A stretch of DNA of 64,000 nt, taken from NCBI GenBank assembly GCA_022578605.1, contig MU394095.1:1-64000 (forward strand), in the 5' to 3' direction. The position numbers were made by a program, and so were the translations under genes. The DNA comes from Camillea tinctor (lineage: Eukaryota > Ascomycota > Sordariomycetes > Xylariales > Xylariaceae). Under the pieces are notes generated by a model. That model saw only the letters and a program-made list of their open reading frames with translations. It made no database searches and was not told where the DNA came from. Below are positions 1 through 12,900 of the stretch, in pieces (position 1 is the stretch's first letter; the number at the start of each line of letters is the position of its first letter).

Positions 1-94
<94 letters not shown>
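1..94. repeat. (TTA)n microsatellite
   Basis: Uninterrupted TAT/TTA triplet run from the first base to about position 94. The retroelements later in this window end in ATT or ATC triplet runs, so this may be the tail of another copy cut by the window edge. That is inference; no element body is visible next to it. Confidence 0.9.
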
Positions 95-96
<2 letters not shown>

Positions 97-941
97 ACAT
101 TATAAATTTACTTTTTAATATACAACCTTTCTACCATTAAAGGTACCACAATGCAACATAAACTACTATATGACAAAAGTGGTTATTGGCTCGGCACAGA
201 AGAGCTATTTACTTCTTCCAGCTTTCGTTCCGTGCCTTAAGGCACAGCCGCTTTTGACATTTTGACCGGCACCCACGGTACGAAAAAAAAAGGTTTCCAT
301 CTTTATCGCGACGCATGATACCCAAGATTCGCCGCATCTTACACCCAGACAACTCGATAACCTCGCTGCATATTCAGGAACCCTGCTTATATACGTGGTC
401 AAATATTATGTATACGTAGCCAATCAAGGTTGAATATATTATTCATTTTGAGTATCTACTACGTAACCGTACCGCTGTTTAAATGTTGACAAGATGGATT
501 AAACATTACTCTACAATATGTGATGTATTCAATGTGCAAGGCCTTCTATATTTGTATAAAAATAAGCATGTGAGGTTTTATATACACTGTATACATATAG
601 TTTCCTCGTAACACATTCATAACTAGGTTCCTTTGAATATTTTGATCTATATGTGTCATTGGGAGGTTTACTAACAAAGGACTAGTATAAGAGAGTTAGC
701 AATGGATAGATACTTAGCTCTCCAGCAGAGGAAGGGCAGGTATATCTCCTTGCATACACGGGGAAGAGTATAGGTTACATGGGAAAGAGCCCGGGCTAGG
801 CCTAGGCCTCCATGGCGTGATATGCTGATTTAACAACCCATATTTCATGACTGAGAGAAGCTGAGGAATTATTCTATATAATAGACATCATACGCTACGT
901 AGTTTCTAGCTGTTTAACAATTACTATGCAAGTCAACCACT
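95..941. other. intergenic region upstream of the NRPS
   Basis: About 850 bp with no convincing reading frame. It must hold the NRPS promoter, but I see no regulatory site I can name with confidence. An ATG at 926 is out of frame with the NRPS start at 942. Confidence 0.5.
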
Positions 942-3900
942 ATGGAAGCCCGGAGTATCCATGGTCAAGCTTTGCATGAATGCCTCATCCACGAGGTCAT
1001 TGCAAAGCATTTCCAAGCTCGCCCAGATGCAGAAGCTGTCTGTTCTGCCGACGGACAGTCACTTTCATATGCCCAACTTGACCATGCTTCAGCTAAACTG
1101 GCTCATTTATTAAACTCGCAGGGTGTTGAGCCAGAAATCATTGTGCCTTTGTGCTTTGATAAGTCAATATGGACTGGTAGGAGAAAGTGTTTCAGTGCAA
1201 CTTGATATATATACTGATGGAACTTATAGTTGTTGCTATCCTTGCTGTCCTGCGTGCGGGTGGTGCATTTGTGCTTCTTGACCCTGCACATCCCGATGAC
1301 CGTTTGAGACGCATCATCCTCAACTCAAATGCAGGGCTTGTAATTGTCTCATCGCATTTTCGACTACGTTTTGAAGGACTAGTAGCTCGAGTCTTTTCAT
1401 TGAGCTCAGACTTTATATCCCAGTTGCCTCACCATGATGGTCCACCGCTGAAGCCTGTGATGCCACATAATTTGGCGTACATCGTCTACACTAGTGGTAG
1501 CACAGGTACTCCTAAAGCATCGTGCATCGAACATGGCTCATTTTGTGCTGGTGCACTTGGCCATGTTTCTATGATGCATATCAACTCCACCTCACGATTC
1601 GTTCAATTTGCTTCCTACAACTTCGACGCGTCAATCGTGGAGATGCTGTCAACCCTTGTAGTCGGAGGGACGATTTGTATTGTGGACGATATTGCTCGAC
1701 TTGATAGTGTTGCTTTTGGGGTAGCAATCAAAAATATGCGGGCCTCTGTGGCATTACTCACAGCGAGTTTTATCAATGCCTTAGATGAGCAAGCACTAGA
1801 AGGGTTGACTACATTGATACAAGGAGGGGAGGCGTTACCAAGATCTATAGTGGAGAAGTGGGCGCCGAAACTTCAACTCATGAATGCTTATGGTCAAGTT
1901 GTGAGTATTCAAGGTTGACTGTGAGGAGCTTTTACATGTTACTAATGACCTTTACGTAGGAAGCTTCTGTCGTTTCTACATGTACTACAACATTAAGCCT
2001 GGAATCGGACTGCCGAGATATTGGTAAACCTGTAATAGGACGGTGCTGGGTTATCGATCCGGATGACCCAAGTATCCTACTATCCCCTGGAAAAATTGGC
2101 GAGCTGCTCGTCGAGGGTCCACATGTCGGACGAGGTTATTTGGGGCAACCAGAAAAGACAGTTGCATCTTTTATCAGAAGACCTATTTGGCATGAAGACC
2201 TATTTCCCGAAGAACAAGATCCTCGTGCTTTGCGATTCTATCGAACGGGTGACTTGGTCATCCAAGAGAAAGATGGCAACTTTACCTTTCACGGCAGAAA
2301 GGATGAACAAGTCAAACTTAACGGGCAACGCATCGAGCTTGGCGAAATAGAGCATCAATTCAAGTGTGCCTTACAGCCGCCGCGTGATATCGCGGTTGAA
2401 TTGGTCAAGACAAGGACTGGAAATAAAGTTCTAATAGCCTTTGTTTCGATGGGCACTGCCTACACTGGTGATGAGGAAACCGCTCAAAAATTGCTTGACT
2501 GTGAGATAGCGACTTCTGAGAAAAAGGTGCGACAAGCATTGCCGTATTTTATGATTCCGGCATCCTATTTCGCAGTTGAATGCATCCCAATGTCTCTCAA
2601 CGGGAAGGTCGATCGCAAGAAACTTCGAGCTTGGGGTGAAGCCCGCTTGCAAAAAGTAAAGAGTAGATTGGGTGTTTCTTCTGAAGATAGTGGTTGGAAT
2701 GACGCCGAAAAAACATTAAGGAAAATTTGGTCCCGTGTCTTAAACGTTTCCGAAGAGGATGTAAGCAAGGCTTGTGTCTTTCAGTCTCTCGGTGGCGATT
2801 CGATTACTGCTATGCAAGTTGTCTCTCAGGCCTCATCTAACGGTCTTTGGATGACGGTTCAGGATATCATGCAGAAGAAGACCATTGCGAGAATAGCACT
2901 TGAGGCGGCAAAGAACGTTGGGTACAACAGTGGTCAAAGCATCCAAGGGGATTTAGACGAGGTCGAGGTCAATATGCCATTCAAGCTGGCTCCGGTACAA
3001 AAGCTCTTCTTCCAGCTATCACCCAACGGAGAAAATCACGACAATATAAGCTTCCTATTTCGCTTGAAGAGACCGGTTTCCCAGGGCATGCTAAATGAGG
3101 CATTAGAAGCCGTAGTGAGGCGTCATCCTATGCTTAAGGCTCGGTTTTTTGAGATGAAACGCGGTCACTGGCTTCAGTACATTTCAGACGATATCCAAGG
3201 TTCATTTCATGGATCTAGTCATGTGGTCGATAATATGTCACAGTTGAAGCTGGAGATAGCAAAACTCCAGAGAACCTTGGACATCAGAGATGGGCCACTT
3301 TTGCGTGGAGACCTCATCTCCATAGCAGAATCCTCTGAAATGTTCCTATTTTTGTGCGCACATCATCTCGTCACTGACTTCTTCTCGTTGCGTGTCGTTC
3401 TCCACTGCCTGGAACAGCATCTGCAGGCACCGTCAACATATCCTCCAGAGACCATCTCTTTCCAGAAATGGTGTTATGAACAGGAAATGTTCTTTCGAAC
3501 CCCCCCAGCTAAAAACTTGACATGCGTTGTGCCTGAGCCGGACCTGGAGTTCTGGGGAATGAAAGACCGACAAAACTTATACGGGGACTCAATCACTGAA
3601 AGTCTTTTACTTGATTTCGAACTTTCTGCGACACTACTAGCAAGGGCAACTAATACACCACTGGGAACTGAATTTGTGGACGCGCTTCTCTCAGGGGTGA
3701 TTCATGCTTTCAAGCAGATTTTCTTCGACAGACATCTTCCGGTCTTTTACGTCGAGGGACACGGCCGGGAGCCATTCTGGGACAATTCAATTGATCTGTC
3801 GTTGACAGTTGGTTGGTTCACCACCATTGCACCAATTATACTTGGAGACGACCAAGCAAATGATCCAGCAATGGCAATGCGGGCTGTGAAAGATTCGCGT

Positions 3901-6900
3901 ACGGCCCTTGTTGGCAGGGGCCTTGGTCACTTTGCGTCACAACACTATCAGAAGGGTCATAGAACCGAGCCACCAAGTTCCATGGAAATTATCTTCAACT
4001 ATGCTGGCATATTCCAGCAATTTGAGAAAGAAGATGCTTTATTACAGCAAGTCCCAGGATTCAACATCATGAACATGGACGCATTTGGTGAAAACTTGCC
4101 TCGTTGGGGTCTCGTTGAGATCTTGGGAAATGTAGTAAATGGTTGTATCCAACTATCTTTCACTTTCAACAAAAATATGCGACACCAGGACCGAATTCGC
4201 CTTTGGATGCAAGAGTGTAGACACAGCTTTAATGCTATGGCAACTCAACTGACACAGACATGTCTCGGCTTCCCCTTACTCGGTGCATCGGCGGAACAAA
4301 TGTCGAACCTTGAGGTGAACGTTCTTCCCAGTTTACGTATTGACTTGGAGGAAGTTGAGGATATATACCCTTGCTCTCCAATGCAACACGGAATGCTTCT
4401 AAGCCAGATAGGTGGGAGAGCAACGTACACTTCTGAATTATTCTTCGAGATTACCTCGAAGGCAGAGGAAATCAACATCAACCACCTGGAAAGGGTCTGG
4501 ACAAGTTTAATCAACCGCCACGCAGCTTTCCGTACGGTTTTTGTTGAGAGTGTACGTAGAGATGGTTCATTTGATCAAATTGTATTGCGAAAGATCCAAC
4601 CTTCAGTCTCACGACTACTAAAGAACATCGAGGAACAGCCTACTTGGAAGTGGGTAGCGGGTCAACCGGAGCATCATCTATGGATCTGTCAGATCTCACC
4701 CAGACGAATAGATTTACGGCTAGACATTAGTCACGTCTTGATTGATGGCAGCTCGATATCGACTCTCAAACATGACCTTCAAAGAGGCTATGATAATATC
4801 GAAGTTCTAGACAGTATGCCTCGCCCACTTTACAGCGAGTATATCAAAAGACTTGCAGGTCTTTCGCATGAAATTTCCGTCGACTACTGGAAGCAGTATC
4901 TTTCTAACATAGAGCCGTGCCAATTCCCACAATCAAGCAATAGCCAAGAGAGTCGTCTCATGTTCGCTGACATACCTTGTATAAATTATGAGAAGATGTT
5001 GGGATTTTGCAGAAGCCACGGTATTACACTTTCTGACCTGCTGAAAACGACATGGGCCTTCGTCTTGAACTGTTATACTGGCTGCGAGAACCCCGTCTTT
5101 GGATATCTGAGCAGCAATAGGACAGAAGATGACGATGGCGCTATTGGGGTCTACACTAATATTCAGCTATGTGCAGTAAAAATGACACCGACTACTACCG
5201 TCTCAGATATAATTACCAAAGTCCAGTCTGATGGCATTGACCAAATGAAGCACAGAGAGTGCCCTCTTGTAGATGTGATGCACGCGATGGACAATGTATC
5301 AAGAGAGGGGCTTTGCAATACTGCCATGTCGCTTCAAAAGATGCCTGCTGTGGATAAGAACAGTAGTATATCCATTTCTATTGGGCGTGAGAAGGATTTG
5401 AGTGAGGTCAGTTTTTGCCCGTCATTAGGACAGGCTTCCCCCTTATTCTAATAACTCCCGACTAACATCTACCCATCAGTTCGATTTAACATTTATCGGT
5501 CATGTCTCTGATAAAAGCATAAAGCTATCTGTAGAGTACTGGACATCAAAATTGTCTACAGACCAAGCTCAGCGTGTTGCCGCCACGGTGTCAAAACTAA
5601 TTGATAGTATCCTTGGTAACCCCAATTTGAGTATTTGTGAGCTAGACATACTCAGCAGTCAAGACTTGAACAGTCTCCTTCAATGGAGTGAAAGACTCCC
5701 TGCAGACTTTGTGGTTAATGAGTGTATACACGAAATAATTGAGAAAGTTGCGCAGGAACACCCAGAACACATTGCTGTGCGAGCGTGGGACGGTATGGTG
5801 ACCTATGGCCAATTAAACCATCTGTCCACCAAACTTGCATGTCATTTGAGGGAAGACCGAGGCTCAGGTCCAGAAAAAATAGTCCCTGTTTACATGGAGA
5901 AGTCCGTTTGGGCCATTGTTGCTATGCTCGCAGTACTAAAGGCTGGAGCTGCGTTCACGCCTCTCAGTCCGGATGCCCCCCTCGACCACATTCTCACATT
6001 ACTCGACAAGATCTCAGCAAATTATGTGATCACTTCCCCCAGGCTATTCGGCAAGCTAAAAAACTATACAACTCAAATTATAGTTTCTCGGGAGTTCATG
6101 AACAATCTAACTGTCTCCAATGACCAACGGAATACTGCAACACCCGCTAATCTTGCTTATGTTCTCTTCACATCAGGCTCGACCGGGCATCCCAAAGGCG
6201 TCATGGTACAACATTCTCAGTTTCTTTCAAGCTCCATTAGTTACTCTCCGATCCTTGGGCTCGATTCAACCTCAAGAGTCCTTCAATTCTCAGCATACAC
6301 ATTCGATATGAGCATCCTAGAGATCTGGAGCACGCTCACTTCAGGTGGATGTGTATGCCAGATGTCAGAAGAGCAACGAAAAAATGACATAGTCGGTGCC
6401 ATCAAGAGCTTTGGTGTTAATACATTGACATTGACACCAACAGTTCTCGGTCTCATAGACCCACAAGATGTGCCAAACATGCGTACTGTTGCAATTGGCG
6501 GTGAGGTTATTCCAGAGAGCGTGGTGCTAACCTGGGCTCCTGTCACGAATCTGATTGAGATATACGGCCCGACTGAGACGGCCGTCTTAGCAACCGCTCG
6601 CACGGGCCTTAAAGTTGATTCGGATCGACTCTGTATCGGGGAAAGCTTCTGCTGCAACGCATTTGTTGTAGATACTGGGACTGAGAGGCTCGTGCCAGTA
6701 GGTGCTGTCGGGGAGTTGTGGCTCGAGGGTCCAAGTGTTACAAGAGGATACCTAAACGACGAAGCGCAAACAGCAAAAGCTTTTGTATGGCGACAGAACT
6801 GGCTCAAGCCAAACGTCAAAAGCCGTTTTTATCGAACGGGTGATCTTGTCCGAAACAATGAAGACGGAAGCCTGAATTTCTATGACAGAAAGGACAGACA

Positions 6901-9900
6901 GGTTAAAATTCGAGGACAACGTTTTGAGTTATCTGAGCTAGAGCATCAAGCTGCGTCGCTGCTAGGAATTAAAGCAACCTCAGTAGCAGCAGAAATGGTC
7001 AACTCGAAGCTTGTCTTATTGATAGAAGCACAAGATGCTACACCTGAGCAAGTTCAAGTCAGCCTGGCAATGCTTGAAAAACAGCTCCCGAAAAAGCTTT
7101 CAGTCGCTATGAATTCTCCAATACTTATTCCTGTCTCTAATCGGTTTCCGCACACATCATCGGGAAAGCTAGACCGCAAATGGTTGCGTGCCAAAGCAAC
7201 TGAATTTGTCGGTGTGGACGGGTCATGGCCTGTTAATCAACACACTTCGAATACTTGGATATCAAAGACACAGGAGAGGTTACACTTCCTGCTTGCCAGA
7301 GTTCTAGGTATTCAAAGTTCTCAGATACAGCCTCATGACAACTTTTTCCATCTAGGTGGAGATTCGTATCTTGCTATGCAGCTTGTTGTAGCTGCCAGGG
7401 ACGAGGGATTCCAATTGTCTGTTGCTTCAATTTTAAGGAACCCAATCCTAGCAGACCTAGTGGAAACAATGGAATGTAACATCAAGCATAACGACGAAAT
7501 CGAAATATCCCCCTTCGCGCTTGTGGCAAACCTTGACGTCAACAAATTAAAGAAAGAAGCCATCGTAGCGTGCTTTCTCCCTTCAGTTGACGATATCGAA
7601 GATATTTACCCTGTGACACCGATGCAGGAAGCACTCATCGTCGAGTCTCTTAAAAGTCCCACCGCATACATCGGTCAACATATAATAGAGTTTCCTGCCA
7701 GCCCTACTACCTGGGAACCGGACAGGATCCGTGATGTCTGGAAGTCATGCATGGAGGAGAATCCGATCCTACGCACAAGGGTTTTCCAGACTTTAACAAC
7801 TCACCCACCACGCACTTTACAAGTCGTATTGCGGGAAAGCAAAGTTGAGCTAGGATTTGCAAATGGGCTGGACGACTATCTCAGGATATCTAATGAAACA
7901 TGGACCGTAGGTTATGGAAGAAGCTTGAGCCATGTGACCATCGTTATTGACCACGGTAAAACTTATCTCGTTTGGACCGTTCATCATTGCTTGTACGATG
8001 CGATATCTTTGAAATTGCTGTTAGAAAGGCTCAACAACATCTCTATTTCGAGCAAACAGACTGCACGAGTCCCATTCTACAAGTACGTTGAGTATACAGA
8101 GATGCTCAAGGAGTCTGATATCCCGACCCAGTTCTGGAGAACTTATCTTGCAAATTATACGAAAACAACATTTCCTCGAATACAGAGAAACAGTATAGGC
8201 TCCCAGAAAGTATGCGAGGAATTTCGCTTGGACAAAAATCTCAAGGGCAATTCCTCAAACATTACACCAGCTACAACCCTGTATGTCGCATGGGGACTTT
8301 TAATATCCGCCTACAACGGTCTGGCAACAGATGTGGTTTTTGGATCCGTTATGAGTGGAAGAAGCTCTCCACTTAAAGGGGTTGAAGATATTATTGGTCC
8401 TACAATCGTTGCCCTGCCTCTAAGGGTTAAGTTTGAGCGTACCACACGAATCCAAGACCTGCTTACCCGAGTCCAAGAACAGTCCGTGGCCATGATTCCA
8501 CACCAAGCGCTGGGTTTGCAAAACATCCAAAGCATTAACTCAGATACCTTACGAGCCTGCTCATTCAGTACCCTTTTTGTTGTTCAGCAAACACAACCGG
8601 CAGATTTACCGCTTAAGTCCACATCTCAAGCTACAAATATCAGCAGTTCATACTACTATGCCATCAATACTGTTTGCTCTTTACTTAGTGACAGAGCCGT
8701 GGCTATGAGCGTGGTCTACGACACAGTTGTGTTGGATTCATCCGAAATTCATCAAATGATGCAACAATTTGACAAGATCCTTGGACAAATCTCAGATAGC
8801 AGAAACGGCTCTCGCACAGTAGAAGACTTGATAAAGCCAATCGTCAAACTGGCGCCCGAACAACCAATCGATGGACCTTTACTGGGTGATATAGCACCAA
8901 AAAAATCCTCTACTGAAATGCAGCGTCACCTTAAAATGCTTTGGGCTGAGTGTCTTGGAATTCATCAATCTAGTGAAGTAGACATAGACGATAACTTTTT
9001 GAAGCTGGGGGGAAACTCAATCACAGCAATGCAGTTATCTGGCATCGCGAGACGGGAGGGATTTTCTCTGCAGGTAGTCGACATCCTTCAAAGGCCAATA
9101 TTCTGCGAGATGGCATCATATATGACCATTATGGACCCACAGACCGGAAATGCAGAAGTTCCCGTGTTCTCACTTTTAGCAGATGGTCCTTCTCTAAACC
9201 ATTACCTCGAAATGGCTGCTTCAGATGCTCGGATACAAATTGACGACATTGAAGATATGTATCCATGCACACCGCTGCAAGAGGGTCTAATGGCATCGTC
9301 CAGCAAACGGGCGGGATCGTATGTCATGCAACTAGTATTCGATCTACAGCCACGGGACCTTGGCAAATTCAAAATAGCCTGGGAGACTATTGTGAGACAT
9401 TATGATATACTTCGCACAAGAATCGTGGATCTTGGTGAAGCAGGGTTATGCCAAATGGTTCTGAAGCCCAGCAAAATGGCGGTTGTTTGGCGTTCATCTA
9501 TAGATCTAGATGAATACGTAACCAAGGATCTACAGAGCCCTATGGGCTTGGGGGATCCGCTAGTTCGTTACGCCATTATCACGGCAGCAGAAGGCATACG
9601 GTTCGTATGGACAGCTCATCATGCTGTGTATGATAGAACTACGGTTGCAATCATCTCTACCGCCCTAAACAGGGCTTTGTCGGGAGCTCTTATTCAGCAG
9701 CCACCTCGCTTTACCCGACTTATTGAGTATTTAAAAACTCGTGACACCGTGGGGTCAAATAAATTTTGGGAGTTGTACTTGGCTGGAGTGAAACCTGTTC
9801 CGTTCCCACTCCCCCAGAACCTCGACGACAAGCCCCGCGCAGATCAAGTGATCAGCCGCACCATCTTATTTGACAAGAAACCATCGAGGTTTACCATTTC

Positions 9901-12900
9901 GACGATTCTTCAGGCTTCTTGGGCTCTGGTTCTCGCGCACCATTCTAACTGTAACGATGTCGTATTCGGCTTGACACAGTCAGGCCGTCTGATCCCTGTA
10001 CGTGAAGTCGACAAGATTCCGGGCCCGATGGTCGTTACAGTGCCCGTCCGCATCAAGTTGGACAACCAGAAAACTTTACTTGCACTCCTTGAAGATGTTC
10101 AAAGTTCTAACACGGCGTCTATCCCATTCTATCACCATGGCTTACAGAATATCAGCTGCATTAGCGATAGTGCTAAGCAAGCCTGTGACTTCCGGACTCT
10201 ACTGTCCATATACCCCAAGCAGTATAATTCCGAAACAGAATTTGATCTTCTAGAAGGTCAGATTCCCAGCAATAGCACCGCAAGTTTCCACTCCTTCCCT
10301 CTACTTATTGATTGCGAGTTTTCTCCGTCATCCATCTGCCTTATTTGCACCTATGATCTCCAGTTCATCGGGACACACCAGGTCCAATATATTCTCCAGC
10401 AGTGGGATAGTGTCATACAACAGCTTATTACGATTGAAAATGGGGCTCAACTCGCTGTATCGGACATTAGTTTGTTGGGATCTAAAGACTTCTCTTTGCT
10501 AGAAAGATGGGCTACTAGCCCCCCAACACTTCAACGCTTCAAAAACGCGAGTTCTGTTTGGATTATCGATTCTCAGGACCGCAATCAATTAGCTCCGATT
10601 GGTGCAGTTGGGGAAGTTGTCCTGGGGCAGAAGAAAGATATACTTGCTACCGCCGAATCTCCTGCAAAACAACTAGCGTGGTGTCAAAACATTGACAAAG
10701 CGCCATTGCGATTATTTTACACAGGGAAACTCGCCCGTTTTGTTAGCCATGGATCACTAGAAGTCGTTGGTGAAGTGAACGATATACTAGCTCCGCAATG
10801 GGGCCAGTATATCGTGTATGGTGCTCAACGATTAATTCGCCAAGCTTTGCGAGAAAGGGGTGCCGCCGCTCAGGCTATCAAACTCGTCAACCATCCTACA
10901 GATGAAACCCTTGTTGGAATCGTGGAGGTGGAACATGGCCATAGGGAAGATGAAGGTTATCAGAAGCTCCTAGAAGCGGCTTTCGCCGCTATAGGGGATA
11001 GCCTTCATAGTGCGCTTCCATCTTTTATTGTTCCGAGAAAGCTTATCCTTCGATCTCTATTCTCCCAGGAACCACTAACAAACAATATTCTCCGGCAGCA
11101 GGGCTATTCTAGCGTTTCATTGTCATCTGGTACTCCCATGGTAAAACCCTCGGATAGAGGGATCATCTCGCCAGTAGGCAACCGAATGGAAGAGTTATCA
11201 CAGACAATTCAAGTTCTGCTGTCTCTATGCCAGAATATTCTAGGTCTCAAGACTGTCGATGCCCAGAAGAGTTTTATTAGCCTTGGAGGTGACTCCCTTT
11301 ACGCTATGAAGCTTGTTACAGCAGCTCGCCGACGTGGCATAAGTATTACAGTGAAAAGTATTTTTGACAGCCCTAACATCGCGGATCTTGCGAAAGTTGC
11401 GATACTATCTGGATTTGATCAGCCATCAACTGAGAGCATTGGGCCTTTTTCAACGCTGGGTGAGAATGCTCATGACATAATAAACGAGGCAGCGTGTGCC
11501 TGTGATGTCGGTCCTGGGATAATAGAGGATATATACCCTTGTACAGCTATGCAAGAGGGCCTCATGGCCTTGTCAAGCATCGAGCAAGGTGCTTACATCG
11601 CCGAATATATTATTCGGGTCCCTAGCAATAAAAATTCACAATCAGCTTGGCAGCAACTCGTGGCTCTTACACCGATCCTTCGCACCAGGATTGTGCAAAT
11701 AAACCGATGCGGGAGCTTTCAGGTTGTGCTGAGAGAAGGGGCTAACATTACAGTTGGAAAGGGCTTGGACGAGTTCTTTTTTATCGCTCGGCGTGAGAAG
11801 ATGTCCCACGGTAAAAAACTCGTACATGCAGGATTCATACATGAGGGCTCGAATTCTTACCTAGCCATACTAATCCATCACGCTATATTCGATGGCTGGG
11901 CGTGGAACATTATCATGCGGAATCTACAGCAGCTCTATATGGGGGAGATTCTGGCTCCATCACCACAATATTGTAGCTTTGTCAACTACACTTTACACAA
12001 TCTACCTGTGGAGTCCACAGAGTCATTTTGGCGGTCCTACCTTGACAAAGCCGAGAATATATCATTCCCTCCTATGTCAACCCACAGTCTGCTGCAGCCT
12101 CAGCTTGATACTCACAAGTCTCGGAGGTTCGATTCCATCGGTGGAGATTCATCTGGGTATACAATAACCTCGATGATTCAAACAGCCTGGGCCCTGTTGA
12201 TAGGCCGCTATAGCAGCTCGAAGGATGTCACCATTGGCGTGACTCTTTCTGGGAGGACAGTGCCAGTACACGGTATTGAAGATATGATCGGCCCAACGCT
12301 CACAACGATCCCCATGCGGTTCAGAATCGGCGGAGCCAAACGAGTAGTGGAGCTTCTCCAGAACGCTCAGGATATGAATGTACATCCAGCCCAGCACTTT
12401 GGACTGCAACGCATCAGACAACTCGGCCCGGGAGCTCAAGCAGCATGTAACTTCGCCAATCTGCTTGTAGTTCAGCCAGCCAATGAAGATGAAACTGGTG
12501 AAGCTAACATGTTCCAGCTGATGGGTGATTCTAAGCTCGGCTCCGCATACACCGGCTACAGTATCGCATTGCTTTGTCAGCTTCTTCCCGGAGGTGGAGT
12601 CAGTGGTAGTATTTTCTTTGACTCGCGAATGCTAGAAAAAGGCCAGGCCACCCGTCTTCTGGGGCAGATGAACTGTCTTTTAAAGCAGATATCATCTCAA
12701 CCTAATCTAGAAATCAGCCAGCTGGAATATGTCAGTATTGAGGATAAGACCGAAATCTCAATATCTATGCGGTCAGACTTGCGGCTGAACCCTGTTTCCT
12801 GTTTGCACGAGATTATGGAATTTCATGCCCAAAACCAACCCAGTGCCTTGGCCGTTTCCTCTTGGGATGGAAATTTTACATATCAAGTGCTTGATCGGTT

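Noticed and set aside
5407..5479. NRPS intron 3 as a fourth introner-like element, because it contains ACTCCCGACT
   Set aside because: It is only 73 bp, lacks the partner arm and lacks the shared 3' end.
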